Source of the DNA: Staphylococcus devriesei | Lineage (GTDB): Bacteria; Bacillota; Bacilli; Staphylococcales; Staphylococcaceae | DNA: 49,574 nt | Direction of reading: 5' to 3' | Assembly (NCBI RefSeq): GCF_002902625.1 | Contig: NZ_PPRG01000026.1 | Coordinates: forward strand, 1 to 49,574 | Shown: piece by piece, positions 1-9,272 of the stretch | Numbering within the stretch: the stretch's first letter is position 1 | How the letters are laid out: each line of letters begins with the position of its first letter | Notes under the pieces: generated by a model | Told to the model about the DNA's origin: nothing | Databases searched by the model: none | The model's input: only the letters and a program-made list of their open reading frames with translations | Program-made: the position numbers and the translations under genes

Positions 1-40
1 TTGTTATACTTTACGTTAACTAATAAAGGGGGGCTACTTT

Positions 41-1585
41 ATGACTACAAAGACAAAAGAAAGACCATCTTTAATTAATCGATTTCTCAATATTGTTGAA
101 AAAGCTGGCAACAAATTACCAGATCCGGCTGTACTATTCTTTTTAATGTGTGTTGGCTTAGCTGTCATTACATGGATTGTGTCATTATTTGATGTGTCAG
201 TTAAACATCCAGGTAGTGGAGAAATGATCCATATTAAAAATATTATCAGTACCGAAGGCATCGCGATGATTATGAATGATGCGATTAAGAACTTTTCAGA
301 ATTCCCTGCACTTGGGCTTGTGCTAGCTGTAATGATTGGTGTAGGTGCCGCTGAAAAGTCAGTCTATTTCGATAAACTAATGATTTCAGTAGTCAATAAG
401 GCCTCAAGGAAAATGATTGTGCCTACCATTATTTTGATTGGAATTTTAGGGAGTTTAGCTGGGGATGCTGCGACAGTCATCTTACCACCGCTTGCTGCAA
501 TGATCTTCATTAAAATTGGTTATCATCCCATTGCCGGTTTGGCTATGGCATACGCTTCTGCTGTTGGAGGATTTGGTGCTAACTTACTTATTGGTATGCA
601 AGATGCTTTAGTATATGCTTTTACAGAACCAGCGACAAAGATTGTTTCTGATAGCGTAAAGATCAACGTCGCAATGAACTGGTATTTTATTGCAGCGAGT
701 GTCTTTCTCGTGTTGCCGATCATTTATTTTACAACGACTAAAATCGTGCTGCCACGACTAGGTACATATGATGAAAGTCAATCTAACTTCGATGAGGAGG
801 AAGAAACATCATCAACTATAACAATGACGGAGAAACGTGCATTATTTTGGGCAAATATGTCATTTATCGTTTTAGTTGTTGCGCTTATTATTTGTTGCCT
901 TCCTGAAAGTAGTTGGTTGCGTAACGCTAAAACAGGTAGCCTGATTGATGATTCACCCCTTATTAATGGCGTGGGTCTTGTTATTCTTGTACTCTTTTTA
1001 ATCCCTGGTATCGTTTATGGCGTGCTTAGTAGACAAATTAACAATACTAAAGACTTGGGTGCCATGGTTAGCGAATCTTTAGGTTCAATGGGTTCATTCA
1101 TCCTAATCGTCTTCTTTGCCGCTCAATTACTCGCCTTTTTACAATGGAGCAACTTAGGAATTATTGTGTCTGTTTACGGAGCTAAGTTATTACAACACCA
1201 AAGTGGTATTGTCCTTATTATCGGTATTATCATTCTAAGTAGTTTAATCAACCTAATCATTGGTAGCGCCTCTGCTAAATGGGGAATTCTCGCTCCAATC
1301 TTTGTGCCGATGATGATTTTAGTTGGCTACCATCCTGCTTTTACGCAAATGATTTATCGTGTAGGTGACTCAGTTACAAATCCAATTACGCCTATGATGC
1401 CTTATTTGCCTCTCATCTTATCTTATGCGCAAAAGTATGATAAAAATATGAAGCTGGGCTCTCTACTTTCAAGTCTTATGCCATATACAATCGCCCTATC
1501 CATCATATGGACGCTCTTTATTATTGTATGGTACTTAATTGGACTTCCATTAGGCCCAGGTGGCCCGATAAAAACACCAAAATAA
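41..1585 (+). CDS. AbgT family transporter (p-aminobenzoyl-glutamate transporter family)
   Basis: A 514-residue polytopic membrane protein of AbgT-family length. The N-terminus (about residues 1-25) is basic and cytosolic, followed by many hydrophobic segments. A conserved-looking stretch around residues 140-200 reads GDAATVILPPLAAMIF and GGFGANLLIGMQDAL. A second half-repeat near residues 405-475 contains GSASAKWGILAPIFVPMM and GDSVTNPITPMMPYLP; the two hairpin-like, Ser/Asn/Pro-rich elements fit the AbgT fold. Family members import p-aminobenzoyl-glutamate (a folate breakdown product) or export sulfonamide-like drugs; which applies here cannot be read from sequence. The ATG follows an AAAGGGGGG ribosome-binding site. 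It lies at the left edge, so its promoter is probably outside the window. It is in the same direction as ppx but separated by 200 bases, so probably not one operon. Confidence 0.85.
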   Translation: MTTKTKERPSLINRFLNIVEKAGNKLPDPAVLFFLMCVGLAVITWIVSLFDVSVKHPGSGEMIHIKNIISTEGIAMIMNDAIKNFSEFPALGLVLAVMIGVGAAEKSVYFDKLMISVVNKASRKMIVPTIILIGILGSLAGDAATVILPPLAAMIFIKIGYHPIAGLAMAYASAVGGFGANLLIGMQDALVYAFTEPATKIVSDSVKINVAMNWYFIAASVFLVLPIIYFTTTKIVLPRLGTYDESQSNFDEEEETSSTITMTEKRALFWANMSFIVLVVALIICCLPESSWLRNAKTGSLIDDSPLINGVGLVILVLFLIPGIVYGVLSRQINNTKDLGAMVSESLGSMGSFILIVFFAAQLLAFLQWSNLGIIVSVYGAKLLQHQSGIVLIIGIIILSSLINLIIGSASAKWGILAPIFVPMMILVGYHPAFTQMIYRVGDSVTNPITPMMPYLPLILSYAQKYDKNMKLGSLLSSLMPYTIALSIIWTLFIIVWYLIGLPLGPGGPIKTPK

Positions 1586-1786
1586 CACGTTAATTTAGTC
1601 ATTTTTTCCGACTAAATAAAGTGGTTAATCATCTTCATAAATAAATTAAATACTTGGGTAAATAAATTCTTATTTATTAAATAAGATTTCTGCTTCAGTA
1701 CCTTTTTCAAACGGCAATATTACGGTAAAATATAAGTATAGAGAGTGTATAAATTCAGCTATTTTTTAGCAATTTAGGAGGACACG

Positions 1787-3328
1787 ATGGAAGAACGTAT
1801 AGGTTTAATAGATATTGGGTCAAACACCATCAGGTTAGTTATATTTAAATTTGATAAGGCGACAGGTGTTAATGAATTGTTAAACATTAAAACACCTGCA
1901 CGTCTTAGCCAATATCTCAATAAAGATAATGAAATGAGTAAAGAAGGTATTCAAGTTTTAATAGATGCCTTACACAGTTTTAAATCTGTTTCTGAGAAAT
2001 TTAACGTCACAGAATTACATCCAATTGCGACAGCTGCAATTCGTCAGTCTAAAAATAACGCTGACATTGTAAAAGCCGTCAAAAAAGAAGGCGATATGGA
2101 TATTAAAATTGTACCTGAAGAAGATGAAGCATTTTACGGTTACTATGCGATTACACATACCACAGAAATCGAAAACGGTGTTTCAGTTGATATTGGTGGT
2201 GGTTCAACAGAAGTTACATTATTTAAAGATAAAGAGCTTCTTAAAGCACACAGTTTCCCATTTGGCGTCGTAACACTCAACCGTAAATTCTTTGACGGTA
2301 AAGCGCATAACGACAAAGGTGCCATTAAAGATATGGAGAAATTCTTGGCACAACAATTCGATACTTTAGATTGGTTAAAAGGCCAAGACGTGTCACTTGT
2401 AGGCGTAGGTGGTTCTGCACGTAACATCGCTCGTATCCATCAAGCGAAACACTCTTACCCTATCGGTGGTGTGCATAACTATACGATGACATATAAAGAT
2501 ATCGATGAAGTTTTTGATCTTATCCGTAAAAGTTCTCGTGATGAGTTAACGAATCTTGATGGTTTAAGTCGCGATCGTGCTGACATCATTTTACCAGCCG
2601 TTTCTGTCTTTAAAGCACTATATAAGAAAGTAGACGCAAAACAATTTACATTTTCAAGAAATGGGCTTCGTGAGGGCTACATCATTCACCAAGTGCGTGA
2701 ACGCTATCCTGATGTGTTCGATAAACACAACGTGCGTAAAGAATCGATTCATTTCTTAGCACGTGAATATATTATTGAAGATGAGAGTTCACAAGTACGA
2801 TTGAAACTAGCAAAATCTTTACTCGCTCAACTTATCAAGACGGCTAATTTAGATATTAGTGAGAACGACCAACGTTTATTTGAAGAAGGAACATATATTT
2901 ATTACTTAGGTAGTTTTATTGATTCCGATTCAAGCTCACCACATACGTACTATATTATCGCGAACTCAATGATTAATGGCTATACACATAAAGATCGTGT
3001 CAAATTAGCACTATTAGCTAGTTTTAAAAATAAATCATTATTGAAATTCTATTGCGAAGAAACGGACTGGTTTAGCAGTAAAGAAATAGACACTATTCAA
3101 ACTCTCGGGGGTATTATCAAGTTCATCAATGCATTAAACATCTCACACACAAGTTTCGTTGAAGATGTCGTATTGAAGAAGAAGAAAAAAGGTGATGAGG
3201 ATTACGAACTAACTGTATTTTACACTGAAGGTGAACCTATCGCTGAAGAGTATCAAGCTGTAAGACAAAAAAAACATATAGAAAAGATACTTAAAGGGAA
3301 AGTTTCCATCATCTTTACAAAATCTTAA
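1787..3328 (+). CDS. ppx: Exopolyphosphatase, Ppx/GppA family
   Basis: A 513-residue protein of the ASKHA phosphotransferase fold that removes terminal phosphate from polyphosphate (or pppGpp in GppA-like members). The first phosphate loop is IGLIDIGSNTIRL at residues 5-17, the second is SVDIGGGSTEV near 133-143, and LVGVGGSARNIARI follows near residue 205. The acidic PEEDEAFYGY segment near 110-119 carries the expected catalytic Glu. The C-terminal 200 residues form the HD-like helical domain of long Ppx proteins. The ATG has a clear AGGAGG at 1776-1781. It precedes ppk by about 95 bases on the same strand, so the two likely balance polyphosphate breakdown and synthesis. The Ppx versus GppA substrate choice is not decided by sequence; the ppk neighbour favours polyphosphate. 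Confidence 0.92.
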   Translation: MEERIGLIDIGSNTIRLVIFKFDKATGVNELLNIKTPARLSQYLNKDNEMSKEGIQVLIDALHSFKSVSEKFNVTELHPIATAAIRQSKNNADIVKAVKKEGDMDIKIVPEEDEAFYGYYAITHTTEIENGVSVDIGGGSTEVTLFKDKELLKAHSFPFGVVTLNRKFFDGKAHNDKGAIKDMEKFLAQQFDTLDWLKGQDVSLVGVGGSARNIARIHQAKHSYPIGGVHNYTMTYKDIDEVFDLIRKSSRDELTNLDGLSRDRADIILPAVSVFKALYKKVDAKQFTFSRNGLREGYIIHQVRERYPDVFDKHNVRKESIHFLAREYIIEDESSQVRLKLAKSLLAQLIKTANLDISENDQRLFEEGTYIYYLGSFIDSDSSSPHTYYIIANSMINGYTHKDRVKLALLASFKNKSLLKFYCEETDWFSSKEIDTIQTLGGIIKFINALNISHTSFVEDVVLKKKKKGDEDYELTVFYTEGEPIAEEYQAVRQKKHIEKILKGKVSIIFTKS

Positions 3329-3424
3329 AATAACTATGCTATTTTAAAGTTAGGTAGTTATGCCTTTCGCTAAAAAACAATTAAACAAAGTATATTTGAG
3401 GAAATGACGAGGTGTATTCGGAAT

Positions 3425-5590
3425 ATGCAAACTCAATTGGGAGAAAATGATATTAGCTTACCACAATACTATAATAACCGCGAATTAAGTTGGTTAGACT
3501 TCAACTATCGTGTACTTCAAGAGTCATATGATAATAACAATCCATTATTAGAAAAATTAAACTTTATTTCTATTTTTAGTTCAAATTTAGACGAGTTCTT
3601 CATGGTGCGTGTAGCCGGTTTAAAAGACCAAGTGAAATTAGGTTACGACAAGCCTGAGAATAAAACACAAATGACGCCACAAGAACAAGTCGATGCCATT
3701 CAAGAAAAAGCTAAAACATACGTAAATAAACAGTATGAACGTTATAACGAATTAATGAACGAACTTAAAGATTATGACATCGTAATGTGTGAACCTGACG
3801 AGTTATCAGAATCTCTATTAGAAAAGTTAGAAAAGGACTTTAAATTAACCATTCTACCAACATTAACACCACTTGGTATCGATGCGTATCATCCTTTTCC
3901 AAAACTTAATAATAAAAGCTTAAACATCTTTGTAGATATTGATACAGAAGATGCGATTAATTCAGCGATTGTACAAATTCCATCACTTATTCCAAGATTC
4001 TTAACTTACAACGAAGGGCCTAAGCAATATGTCCTAATGATTGAGGATGTTATTTCTTACTTCATTAATTATTTATTCACAGGGTATGAAGTTTTAAATA
4101 CGTTCACATTCAGAATTACAAGAAATGCCGACTTAACTATTCATGAAGATGGCGCTGAAGACTTATTAATCGAAATTGAACGTTTCCTTAAAGAACGTAA
4201 AAGCGGTTCTGCTGTACGTTTAGAAGTAGATGGACGCACTGCGAACCCTGATGATTTAGACTGGCTAATTGAAACATTAGAAGTTGATAAACAAGACGTG
4301 TATTTCTTAGACGGTCCATTAGATTTAACATTTATCTTTAGTTTAGTTGATCATCTATCTCATAAACTAAATTATTTAACTTATAAAAAATATTCACCAC
4401 AAGTTTCTCGTTCTTTAGGCAACAATAATGTGTATGAATTAGCATTAAAACGTGATATCTTCTTCCACCATCCTTACGAATCATTTGACCCTATCGTTGA
4501 TTTTATACGTGAAGCGGCAGATGATCCAAATACAATCGCGATTAAACAAACGCTTTATCGTGTAAGTAAAGATTCACCGATTATCAACAGTTTGAAAGAA
4601 GCTGCTGAAAAAGGTAAACAAGTAACTGTTCTAGTAGAATTAAAAGCTCGTTTCGACGAAGAAAATAATGTGCATTGGGCACGTATGTTAGAAGATGCAG
4701 GTTGTCACGTCATTTACGGTATGACCCATTTAAAAACACACAGTAAAATTGCCTTAGTCGTCAAACGTATTGGTGGCGAATTGACATCATTCGTTCATCT
4801 TGGCACTGGTAACTATAATGATAAAACTGCGAAACTTTATACTGACATGGGTATCATTACCACTAATAAAGAAATTGCAGAAGACGCGATTAACTTCTTC
4901 AATTACCTAAGTGGTTACTCAGTGAAACCAGAATACAACAAATTAATCGTTGCGCCATTTGATATCCGTGACGTCTTTATCGACCGTATCGACAAAGAGA
5001 TTAATAGTCATCTTCAACACGGTAACGGTAAGATTATGATGAAGATGAACTCTTTAACTGATAAAGCTATCATTGAAAAGTTATTCGAAGCATCACAAGC
5101 TGGCGTGAAGATTCAATTAATTATCCGAGGTATTTGTTGCTTAAAACCAGGTATCCCCGGTATTAGTGAAAATATTGAAGTCGTAAGTATCGTAGGACGT
5201 TTACTTGAACATTCTCGTATTTATTACTTCCATAATAACGGCGATGAGCGCATTTATTTATCATCTGCCGATGTAATGACGCGTAACATGATTAAGCGTG
5301 TGGAAATTTTATTCCCTGTCGAAGATAAAGAAATTGGTAAACGTTTAGTAGATTTTATGAATTTACAATTATCTGACAATCAAAAAGGTTGTTATCAAGA
5401 CCAAGAAGGTAATTATCATTACGTTGAAAATGATTTATCACCATTAAATTCTCAAGTGTATTTAATGCGTGAAGCTGTTGAATATGGCCAAGAACTAAAG
5501 AAACAATCGGCGCAACCATCAGGTATGCCTGTCGTTTCTAAACGTAAAGCGGGTTGGGTCAATCGTATTCGACGTTCATTAAAGAAGTAG
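3425..5590 (+). CDS. ppk: Polyphosphate kinase 1 (RNA degradosome-independent PPK1)
   Basis: A PPK1 enzyme of about 720 residues that reversibly polymerises ATP gamma-phosphate into polyphosphate. The N-terminal domain starts with [20 protein letters not shown] and [16 protein letters not shown], both typical of PPK1. The phosphorylated histidine is most likely in [11 protein letters not shown] (H439 counted from the chosen start, near E. coli H435), followed by [17 protein letters not shown] second catalytic block contains [13 protein letters not shown] near the C-terminus. Start choice: an upstream in-frame ATG at 3404 has GAGGAA directly against it with no spacing, whereas ATG 3425 has GAGGTG about 10 bases upstream, so 3425 is preferred but not certain. 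It pairs with ppx and ends just before a strong bidirectional terminator. Confidence 0.93.
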   Translation: MQTQLGENDISLPQYYNNRELSWLDFNYRVLQESYDNNNPLLEKLNFISIFSSNLDEFFMVRVAGLKDQVKLGYDKPENKTQMTPQEQVDAIQEKAKTYVNKQYERYNELMNELKDYDIVMCEPDELSESLLEKLEKDFKLTILPTLTPLGIDAYHPFPKLNNKSLNIFVDIDTEDAINSAIVQIPSLIPRFLTYNEGPKQYVLMIEDVISYFINYLFTGYEVLNTFTFRITRNADLTIHEDGAEDLLIEIERFLKERKSGSAVRLEVDGRTANPDDLDWLIETLEVDKQDVYFLDGPLDLTFIFSLVDHLSHKLNYLTYKKYSPQVSRSLGNNNVYELALKRDIFFHHPYESFDPIVDFIREAADDPNTIAIKQTLYRVSKDSPIINSLKEAAEKGKQVTVLVELKARFDEENNVHWARMLEDAGCHVIYGMTHLKTHSKIALVVKRIGGELTSFVHLGTGNYNDKTAKLYTDMGIITTNKEIAEDAINFFNYLSGYSVKPEYNKLIVAPFDIRDVFIDRIDKEINSHLQHGNGKIMMKMNSLTDKAIIEKLFEASQAGVKIQLIIRGICCLKPGIPGISENIEVVSIVGRLLEHSRIYYFHNNGDERIYLSSADVMTRNMIKRVEILFPVEDKEIGKRLVDFMNLQLSDNQKGCYQDQEGNYHYVENDLSPLNSQVYLMREAVEYGQELKKQSAQPSGMPVVSKRKAGWVNRIRRSLKK

Positions 5591-5602
5591 GATTTTAATA
5601 CT

Positions 5603-5644
5603 AAAAAGCTAGGACGCTTATATGATAAGTATCCTAGCTTTTTT
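5603..5644. terminator. Bidirectional intrinsic terminator between ppk and the M20 peptidase gene
   Basis: A perfect 12-bp stem (AAAAAGCTAGGA at 5603-5614 pairing with TCCTAGCTTTTT) followed by T residues. The A-rich left arm gives a T-run on the other strand as well, so it can stop both convergent transcripts. Confidence 0.85.
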
Positions 5645-5669
5645 CATTGATTTATTAAGTTGTATATCA

Positions 5670-6902
5670 TTATTTTTCGGGGTTTTGGTACCAATGTTTG
5701 AGGAAGGGGTATAAGACGTTGCTATAGGTCTCTAGTTCTGAAGCTTCTATTTTTTCATCTACGCTATGAGCTTCTTCAAGACTTCCAGGTCCATATAAAA
5801 TAGTCGGAATGCCAAAATGCGCCGTCCAACCACCATCTGTAACAGTCGTACTCATACCATATTGCATGTCGGTACTATTTACTGTTTGATGTGCATCTTG
5901 TAATTGTTTAAATCCAGGGTGTTCTGTTGGAATAGTAAAGCTTGGGAAGATTTCCCCTTTATCTTCAATCATAGATTCTCCGCCCCATTCAAATTGTAAT
6001 GGGTTCTCTCTTAACCAAATATCTGCATTTGCCATTCGATTCAAGTAATCTTCAATTTCTACAATAACATCTTCATAGCTTTCATTTGGTAAGTAGTGTA
6101 CCGTAATCCATAATCGGCACTCGTCTGCAATAAAGGCTGGATGGCGACCACCTTCTATAACTGCAGGATTAATAGTATTTGCGCCTGGTGGCATACCAGG
6201 GCTATGTTTCATAACCGCCCAATGTTGTTCCAACTCATTCAAGGCTTGAATAACTTTAGTCATCTTTTCAATAGCACTTGCTCCAAACAAGCCACCGCCA
6301 GCATGAATTGTTTGGCTACGTGCGCCGTCATGGATTGTGTTTTTACTTTTCACTGTCACCCAACCTGTAATAACGCCGCCTTGACCTAGTGCCATCATTT
6401 CACTTGTATCTAAGACTAAAGCTAGATCTGCTTTTGGACCAATTTCACACGCTAACTTTGTCCCCGCTTCGCCTACTTCTTCACCTACTACCGATTGTAC
6501 GATAATATCGCCTTCAGGTTGGTGTCCTTCTTGGCGTAACTTTTCAAGAACATAAAATAATGAAGCCATGCCGCCTTTCATATCACTCACGCCACGACCA
6601 TATAGCCAGTCACCACTTTGCGTAAGTTTAAATGGTGGATAAGTCCAGTTCGAGTCATCGTCAACGGAGGCTAAATCTATATGACCATTTAAAATTAACT
6701 TCGGTGCGTCGGGATTCTTACCTTTCAAGGTCCCTACAATTACACTGTCATTCTTATACAGTTGTTCACGTCGAATACTAAAACCTAAATCTTTTAATAA
6801 ATGCTCAATCTTATCTTGTAATCGATCTGTATTACGTCCAGGAGGGCTCTCCGTATTATACTTAACCAATAAATCTAATAAGTCATAAAGACGTTGTTCC
6901 AT
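5670..6902 (-). CDS. M20 family metallopeptidase (ArgE/DapE-like deacylase)
   Basis: A di-zinc amidohydrolase of about 410 residues. Visible metal and catalytic motifs, in order: LNGHIDLASVD (His and Asp metal ligand region), YGRGVSDMKGGMAS (second Asp ligand), VVGEEVGEAGT (catalytic/metal Glu pair) and LDTSE. The C-terminal GPGSLEEAHSVDEKIE supplies the last His. The family includes acetylornithine deacetylase and succinyl-diaminopimelate desuccinylase. No arg or dap genes are adjacent, so the acyl-amino acid or peptide substrate is unknown. The frame extends upstream to GTG 6935, but ATG 6902 has AAGGATG about 8 bases before it and matches the usual N-terminus, so it was chosen. It converges with ppk. 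Confidence 0.85.
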   Translation of the reverse strand: MEQRLYDLLDLLVKYNTESPPGRNTDRLQDKIEHLLKDLGFSIRREQLYKNDSVIVGTLKGKNPDAPKLILNGHIDLASVDDDSNWTYPPFKLTQSGDWLYGRGVSDMKGGMASLFYVLEKLRQEGHQPEGDIIVQSVVGEEVGEAGTKLACEIGPKADLALVLDTSEMMALGQGGVITGWVTVKSKNTIHDGARSQTIHAGGGLFGASAIEKMTKVIQALNELEQHWAVMKHSPGMPPGANTINPAVIEGGRHPAFIADECRLWITVHYLPNESYEDVIVEIEDYLNRMANADIWLRENPLQFEWGGESMIEDKGEIFPSFTIPTEHPGFKQLQDAHQTVNSTDMQYGMSTTVTDGGWTAHFGIPTILYGPGSLEEAHSVDEKIEASELETYSNVLYPFLKHWYQNPEK

Positions 6903-6989
6903 GTCAGTCACATCCTTGTATAAAATTGAATACACTAAGCGTATGTCAACTTTAGTGTAACATTTTACAGGGTATTATTTAGCCACTAT

Positions 6990-7685
6990 TTACACCGGGC
7001 GCACAATGACTTCGTTGACATTGACATGATCAGGTTGCGTTAATGCATAAATGACTGCATTGGCGATATCTTCAGGGTCTAACTTTTTACGTCCTCCGAA
7101 ATCGGAGTTTTCTGTCATAGGCGTATCTACCATACCCGGTAAGATGCTTGTTGATTTAATGCCTGTACGCGCTAATTCTTTCTCTAAGGCTTCCACGATA
7201 CGTAGTACTGCCGATTTACTTGCGCTATAGAGTGCACTGTCTTTTGATACTTCGAAGCCAGAAATTGAGGCTAAATTGATAATATGACCACTGCCTTGTT
7301 CTTCAAAGTGTGGTAACACTGCATTCAAGCTATATAATAAGCCTTTAACATTAGTGTCTATCATACTGTCCCAAGTTTCAACGTCATAATCTGTAATTTT
7401 AGATGAACCGTTAATACCGGCGCAATTGACTAGAATGTCGACTTGTTTAAACTTGGCGACGGCATTTTCAACTAATGCGTCCACTTCATCTTTAGATGTG
7501 ATATCTGTTGGAGTGATGAGGTAATCGCCTTCTGCCATGTCGCTTGCTACTTCTTGTAGTTTGTCTTCATTACGTCCTGCTAAGACGACTTTTACGCCTT
7601 GATGTGCAAGTGTTTTAGCAGTTGTCGCACCGATACCACTACTTGCTCCTGTAATAATTGCTACACGTTCATTTAATTCTGCCAT
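6990..7685 (-). CDS. SDR family NAD(P)-dependent oxidoreductase
   Basis: A classical short-chain dehydrogenase of 231 residues. The cofactor loop TGASSGIG is at residues 13-20, the structural NCAG motif follows near residue 87, the catalytic Ser lies in ASISG, and the active-site YSASK is near residue 154. AGRNED after beta-2 carries an Arg, which suggests NADP preference. It resembles the YdfG/serine dehydrogenase-like group, but the substrate cannot be inferred. The ATG is preceded by AAGGGTGAAG. It lies upstream of and codirectional with the M20 peptidase gene, 87 bases apart, so cotranscription is possible. Confidence 0.88.
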   Translation of the reverse strand: MAELNERVAIITGASSGIGATTAKTLAHQGVKVVLAGRNEDKLQEVASDMAEGDYLITPTDITSKDEVDALVENAVAKFKQVDILVNCAGINGSSKITDYDVETWDSMIDTNVKGLLYSLNAVLPHFEEQGSGHIINLASISGFEVSKDSALYSASKSAVLRIVEALEKELARTGIKSTSILPGMVDTPMTENSDFGGRKKLDPEDIANAVIYALTQPDHVNVNEVIVRPV

Positions 7686-7870
7686 TTCAACTTCACCCTT
7701 TACTTTAGTTTCATTGATTACCTATCCTTAATCATCATTGGCTAAACTTGGGTTGCTTTAATTTTCAAAAATTCTCAGAGAAAATCTTATGAAGAATTGT
7801 ATTATTTGTGAAAACGTAATAAAGTTAAGATATAGGATTCATGGGCATATAGAAATGGAGGATGACGAGA

Positions 7871-8137
7871 GTGACATTTACTGAACGTATTCAAGCATTA
7901 CGTAGTAGCATAGGTAGAACGAGTTTCTCATTCCGCTTCGAGGATTTATTTACTGAGGAAGAATGGTTGGAGATGAGTGTGAAGCAACGTACGCGTCAAG
8001 AGAGAGAATTTATTGCACAGATTGATCGTATTCCACGTGTGAGAATGACTTTCTCAAGTGCAGAGCATTATAAATTTAAGCTATATAATCAAGAGTATCA
8101 ATATAATGAAGTTAAGAAGAACTTTAAAGCAGTATAA
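7871..8137 (+). CDS. Small conserved protein, DUF1413-like
   Basis: An 88-residue soluble protein. A central FSFRFEDLFTEEEWLEMS segment followed by a basic helix resembles DUF1413 proteins of staphylococci and related Firmicutes; this is recognition from memory. The function is unknown. An ATG at 7862 abuts the GGAGG (7857-7861) with no spacing, while GTG 7871 has ideal 9-base spacing from it, so the GTG is used. The protein is rich in Arg and aromatic residues with no membrane segment, compatible with a small nucleic-acid or protein-binding module, but that is only a guess. It stands alone and is followed by its own terminator. Confidence 0.65.
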   Translation: MTFTERIQALRSSIGRTSFSFRFEDLFTEEEWLEMSVKQRTRQEREFIAQIDRIPRVRMTFSSAEHYKFKLYNQEYQYNEVKKNFKAV

Positions 8138-8207
8138 TGTAAGCGAGAGTTGGAATGGATTAAGTATGTATTAAGCGTACTGGGATTCAATTAGCTCGTA
8201 CCACATG

Positions 8208-8246
8208 AAAGGCTGAGACACTTCTATAGAAGTGTCCCAGCCTTTT
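8208..8246 (+). terminator. Intrinsic terminator after the DUF1413-like gene
   Basis: A long hairpin: AAAGGCTG, one mismatch, GACACTTC, a TATA loop, then the complementary arm ending in CAGCCTTTT. It is the only strong terminator between the DUF1413-like gene and the next gene. Confidence 0.8.
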
Positions 8247-8356
8247 CAACACATTATTCCATGATGATTAGGGGTATATTTATGGTATGCCTCCGACTGC
8301 TCACCAACGAAGGCATAGTAAGTTCTTGAATGTTATAGGAGGTCATTCAAATTGTG

Positions 8357-8548
8357 TTAATTGCTTACGAGTGTTTTACGTTCGAGTCCATAGAAGTATA
8401 ATCGTTCGGCATCGATATAAGGAATTGAGTCGATTGTTAAATAGCCATCTCTAATATCGCCAATAGTTCCTTGGTTTACACCTGTTTTCAAATAAATATC
8501 GTAACTGCCTTCTTCAGAAAAAATCACATCTTCAATTACTTTTCTCAT
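8357..8548 (-). CDS. Small hypothetical protein (63 aa)
   Basis: Not recognised as a named family. The predicted product starts MRKVIEDVIFSEEGSYD, is acidic, alternates charged and beta-forming residues, and ends YIDAERLYFYGLERKTLVSN. It has no signal peptide or membrane helix and looks like a small beta-rich domain. The frame opens at GTG 8557, but ATG 8548 is 7-8 bases after a GGAG box and is the better start. It stands alone on the minus strand, separated from the defective helicase cassette by about 700 bases of repeat-rich DNA. Coding status is supported by the ribosome-binding site and low stop density only. Confidence 0.55.
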   Translation of the reverse strand: MRKVIEDVIFSEEGSYDIYLKTGVNQGTIGDIRDGYLTIDSIPYIDAERLYFYGLERKTLVSN

Positions 8549-8741
8549 CCGTATCACTCCAATTACTTATTCCTTACAATTATCATCATACACCCTTTTT
8601 AAAATTTTTAAAGTGATTTGTGATAGTTTTCACAAATAGTTCATTATTTTTAAAAATCATATCTTTTCAATGTTTTTATGTAGATAGTATCTAATATGTT
8701 GTTTTGAGAAAAAGGAATCAAAATGGTTTGGGTTACGATTA

Positions 8742-8819
8742 TGTTGTGACGCTTTCCTGCGTGAACTCGACGAGCCACGGTCTCGCCATTCGTTCTTTTA
8801 CGCTAGGAGTCGCACAACA
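8742..8819. repeat. Inverted-repeat cassette, left part of a composite repeat region
   Basis: Ends are the perfect inverted repeat TGTTGTG (8742-8748) and CACAACA (8813-8819), with further pairing inside (TTTCCTGCGT against ACGCTAGGAG, imperfect). It resembles the outer arms of the interspersed repeats found elsewhere in the window but has its own interior. No ORF is supported. Confidence 0.55.
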
Positions 8820-8840
8820 ACACTCCACCCGGCATTTGGG

Positions 8841-8960
8841 AGCAGGACTGAAATCTAATGTAATTTCAAAGATTTCGTAGTCCTGCCCCGGCAAGGTTGA
8901 CTAGAGATGAAGAAAGTGCGATTAAACGCATCTTCATCTTAGTCAACTACTGCCAATTGG
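8841..8960 (+). repeat. Interspersed repeat, copy A (core module)
   Basis: A 120-bp copy of the core module shared with six other sites. It begins GACTGAAATCTAATG, runs through CCCCGGCAAGGTTGACTAG, and ends at CAACTACTGCCA. Two imperfect stem-loops are visible: AAATCTAATG..CAAAGATTT, and GTTGACTAGAGATGAAG pairing with CTTCATCTTAGTCAAC. This is the most diverged copy, and the only one not placed directly 3' of a gene in sense orientation. Confidence 0.8.
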
Positions 8961-9026
8961 CCCAGAAATTCAGCATTTAAAGCGTAGTTTCTTTTCAATT
9001 GCGAAAATCATCTTTACTTATTATTC

Positions 9027-9108
9027 GGCTCGCTTTCCAAGGATGCCATCTCATCCAGTAGTCTTCGACCGGCATCGTTTCCTCAGGAGTCTCGCCAACA
9101 TTACTATG
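9027..9108. repeat. Outer-arm repeat module without the core
   Basis: Begins GGCTCGCTTTCC and ends AGGAGTCTCGCCAACA, the same arms that bracket copies D, E and F. Here they enclose a different interior with an inner stem GGATGCC (9041-9047) / GGCATC (9071-9076). It shows that the outer and core modules occur separately. Confidence 0.6.
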
Positions 9109-9162
9109 TTGCTACCTTGAACATTACATCGAAATATAAAATCCTTTAGAACAAAATTTAAT

Positions 9163-9207
9163 TAAAAAATGATAATCTCTATCTTATTTCAATAGAAATT
9201 ACCATTT
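9163..9207 (-). terminator. Terminator downstream of the helicase pseudogene
   Basis: On the minus strand a 16-bp stem with only G-U exceptions (AAATGGTAATTTCTAT against ATAGAGATTATCATTT) is followed by TTTTTAATT. A second small hairpin, TCTGAGA/TCTCAGA, lies at 9217-9238. Confidence 0.8.
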
Positions 9208-9272
9208 TATTTTTAATCTGAGATATTTATGTCTCAGAGTGATTTTTTCATATTAACCTGAAAGTGTATATA

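Noticed and set aside
1594..1616. TTTAGTC/GACTAAA as a terminator of the AbgT-family gene.
   Set aside because: Only a 7-bp stem without a T-run on the plus strand; not strong enough to list.
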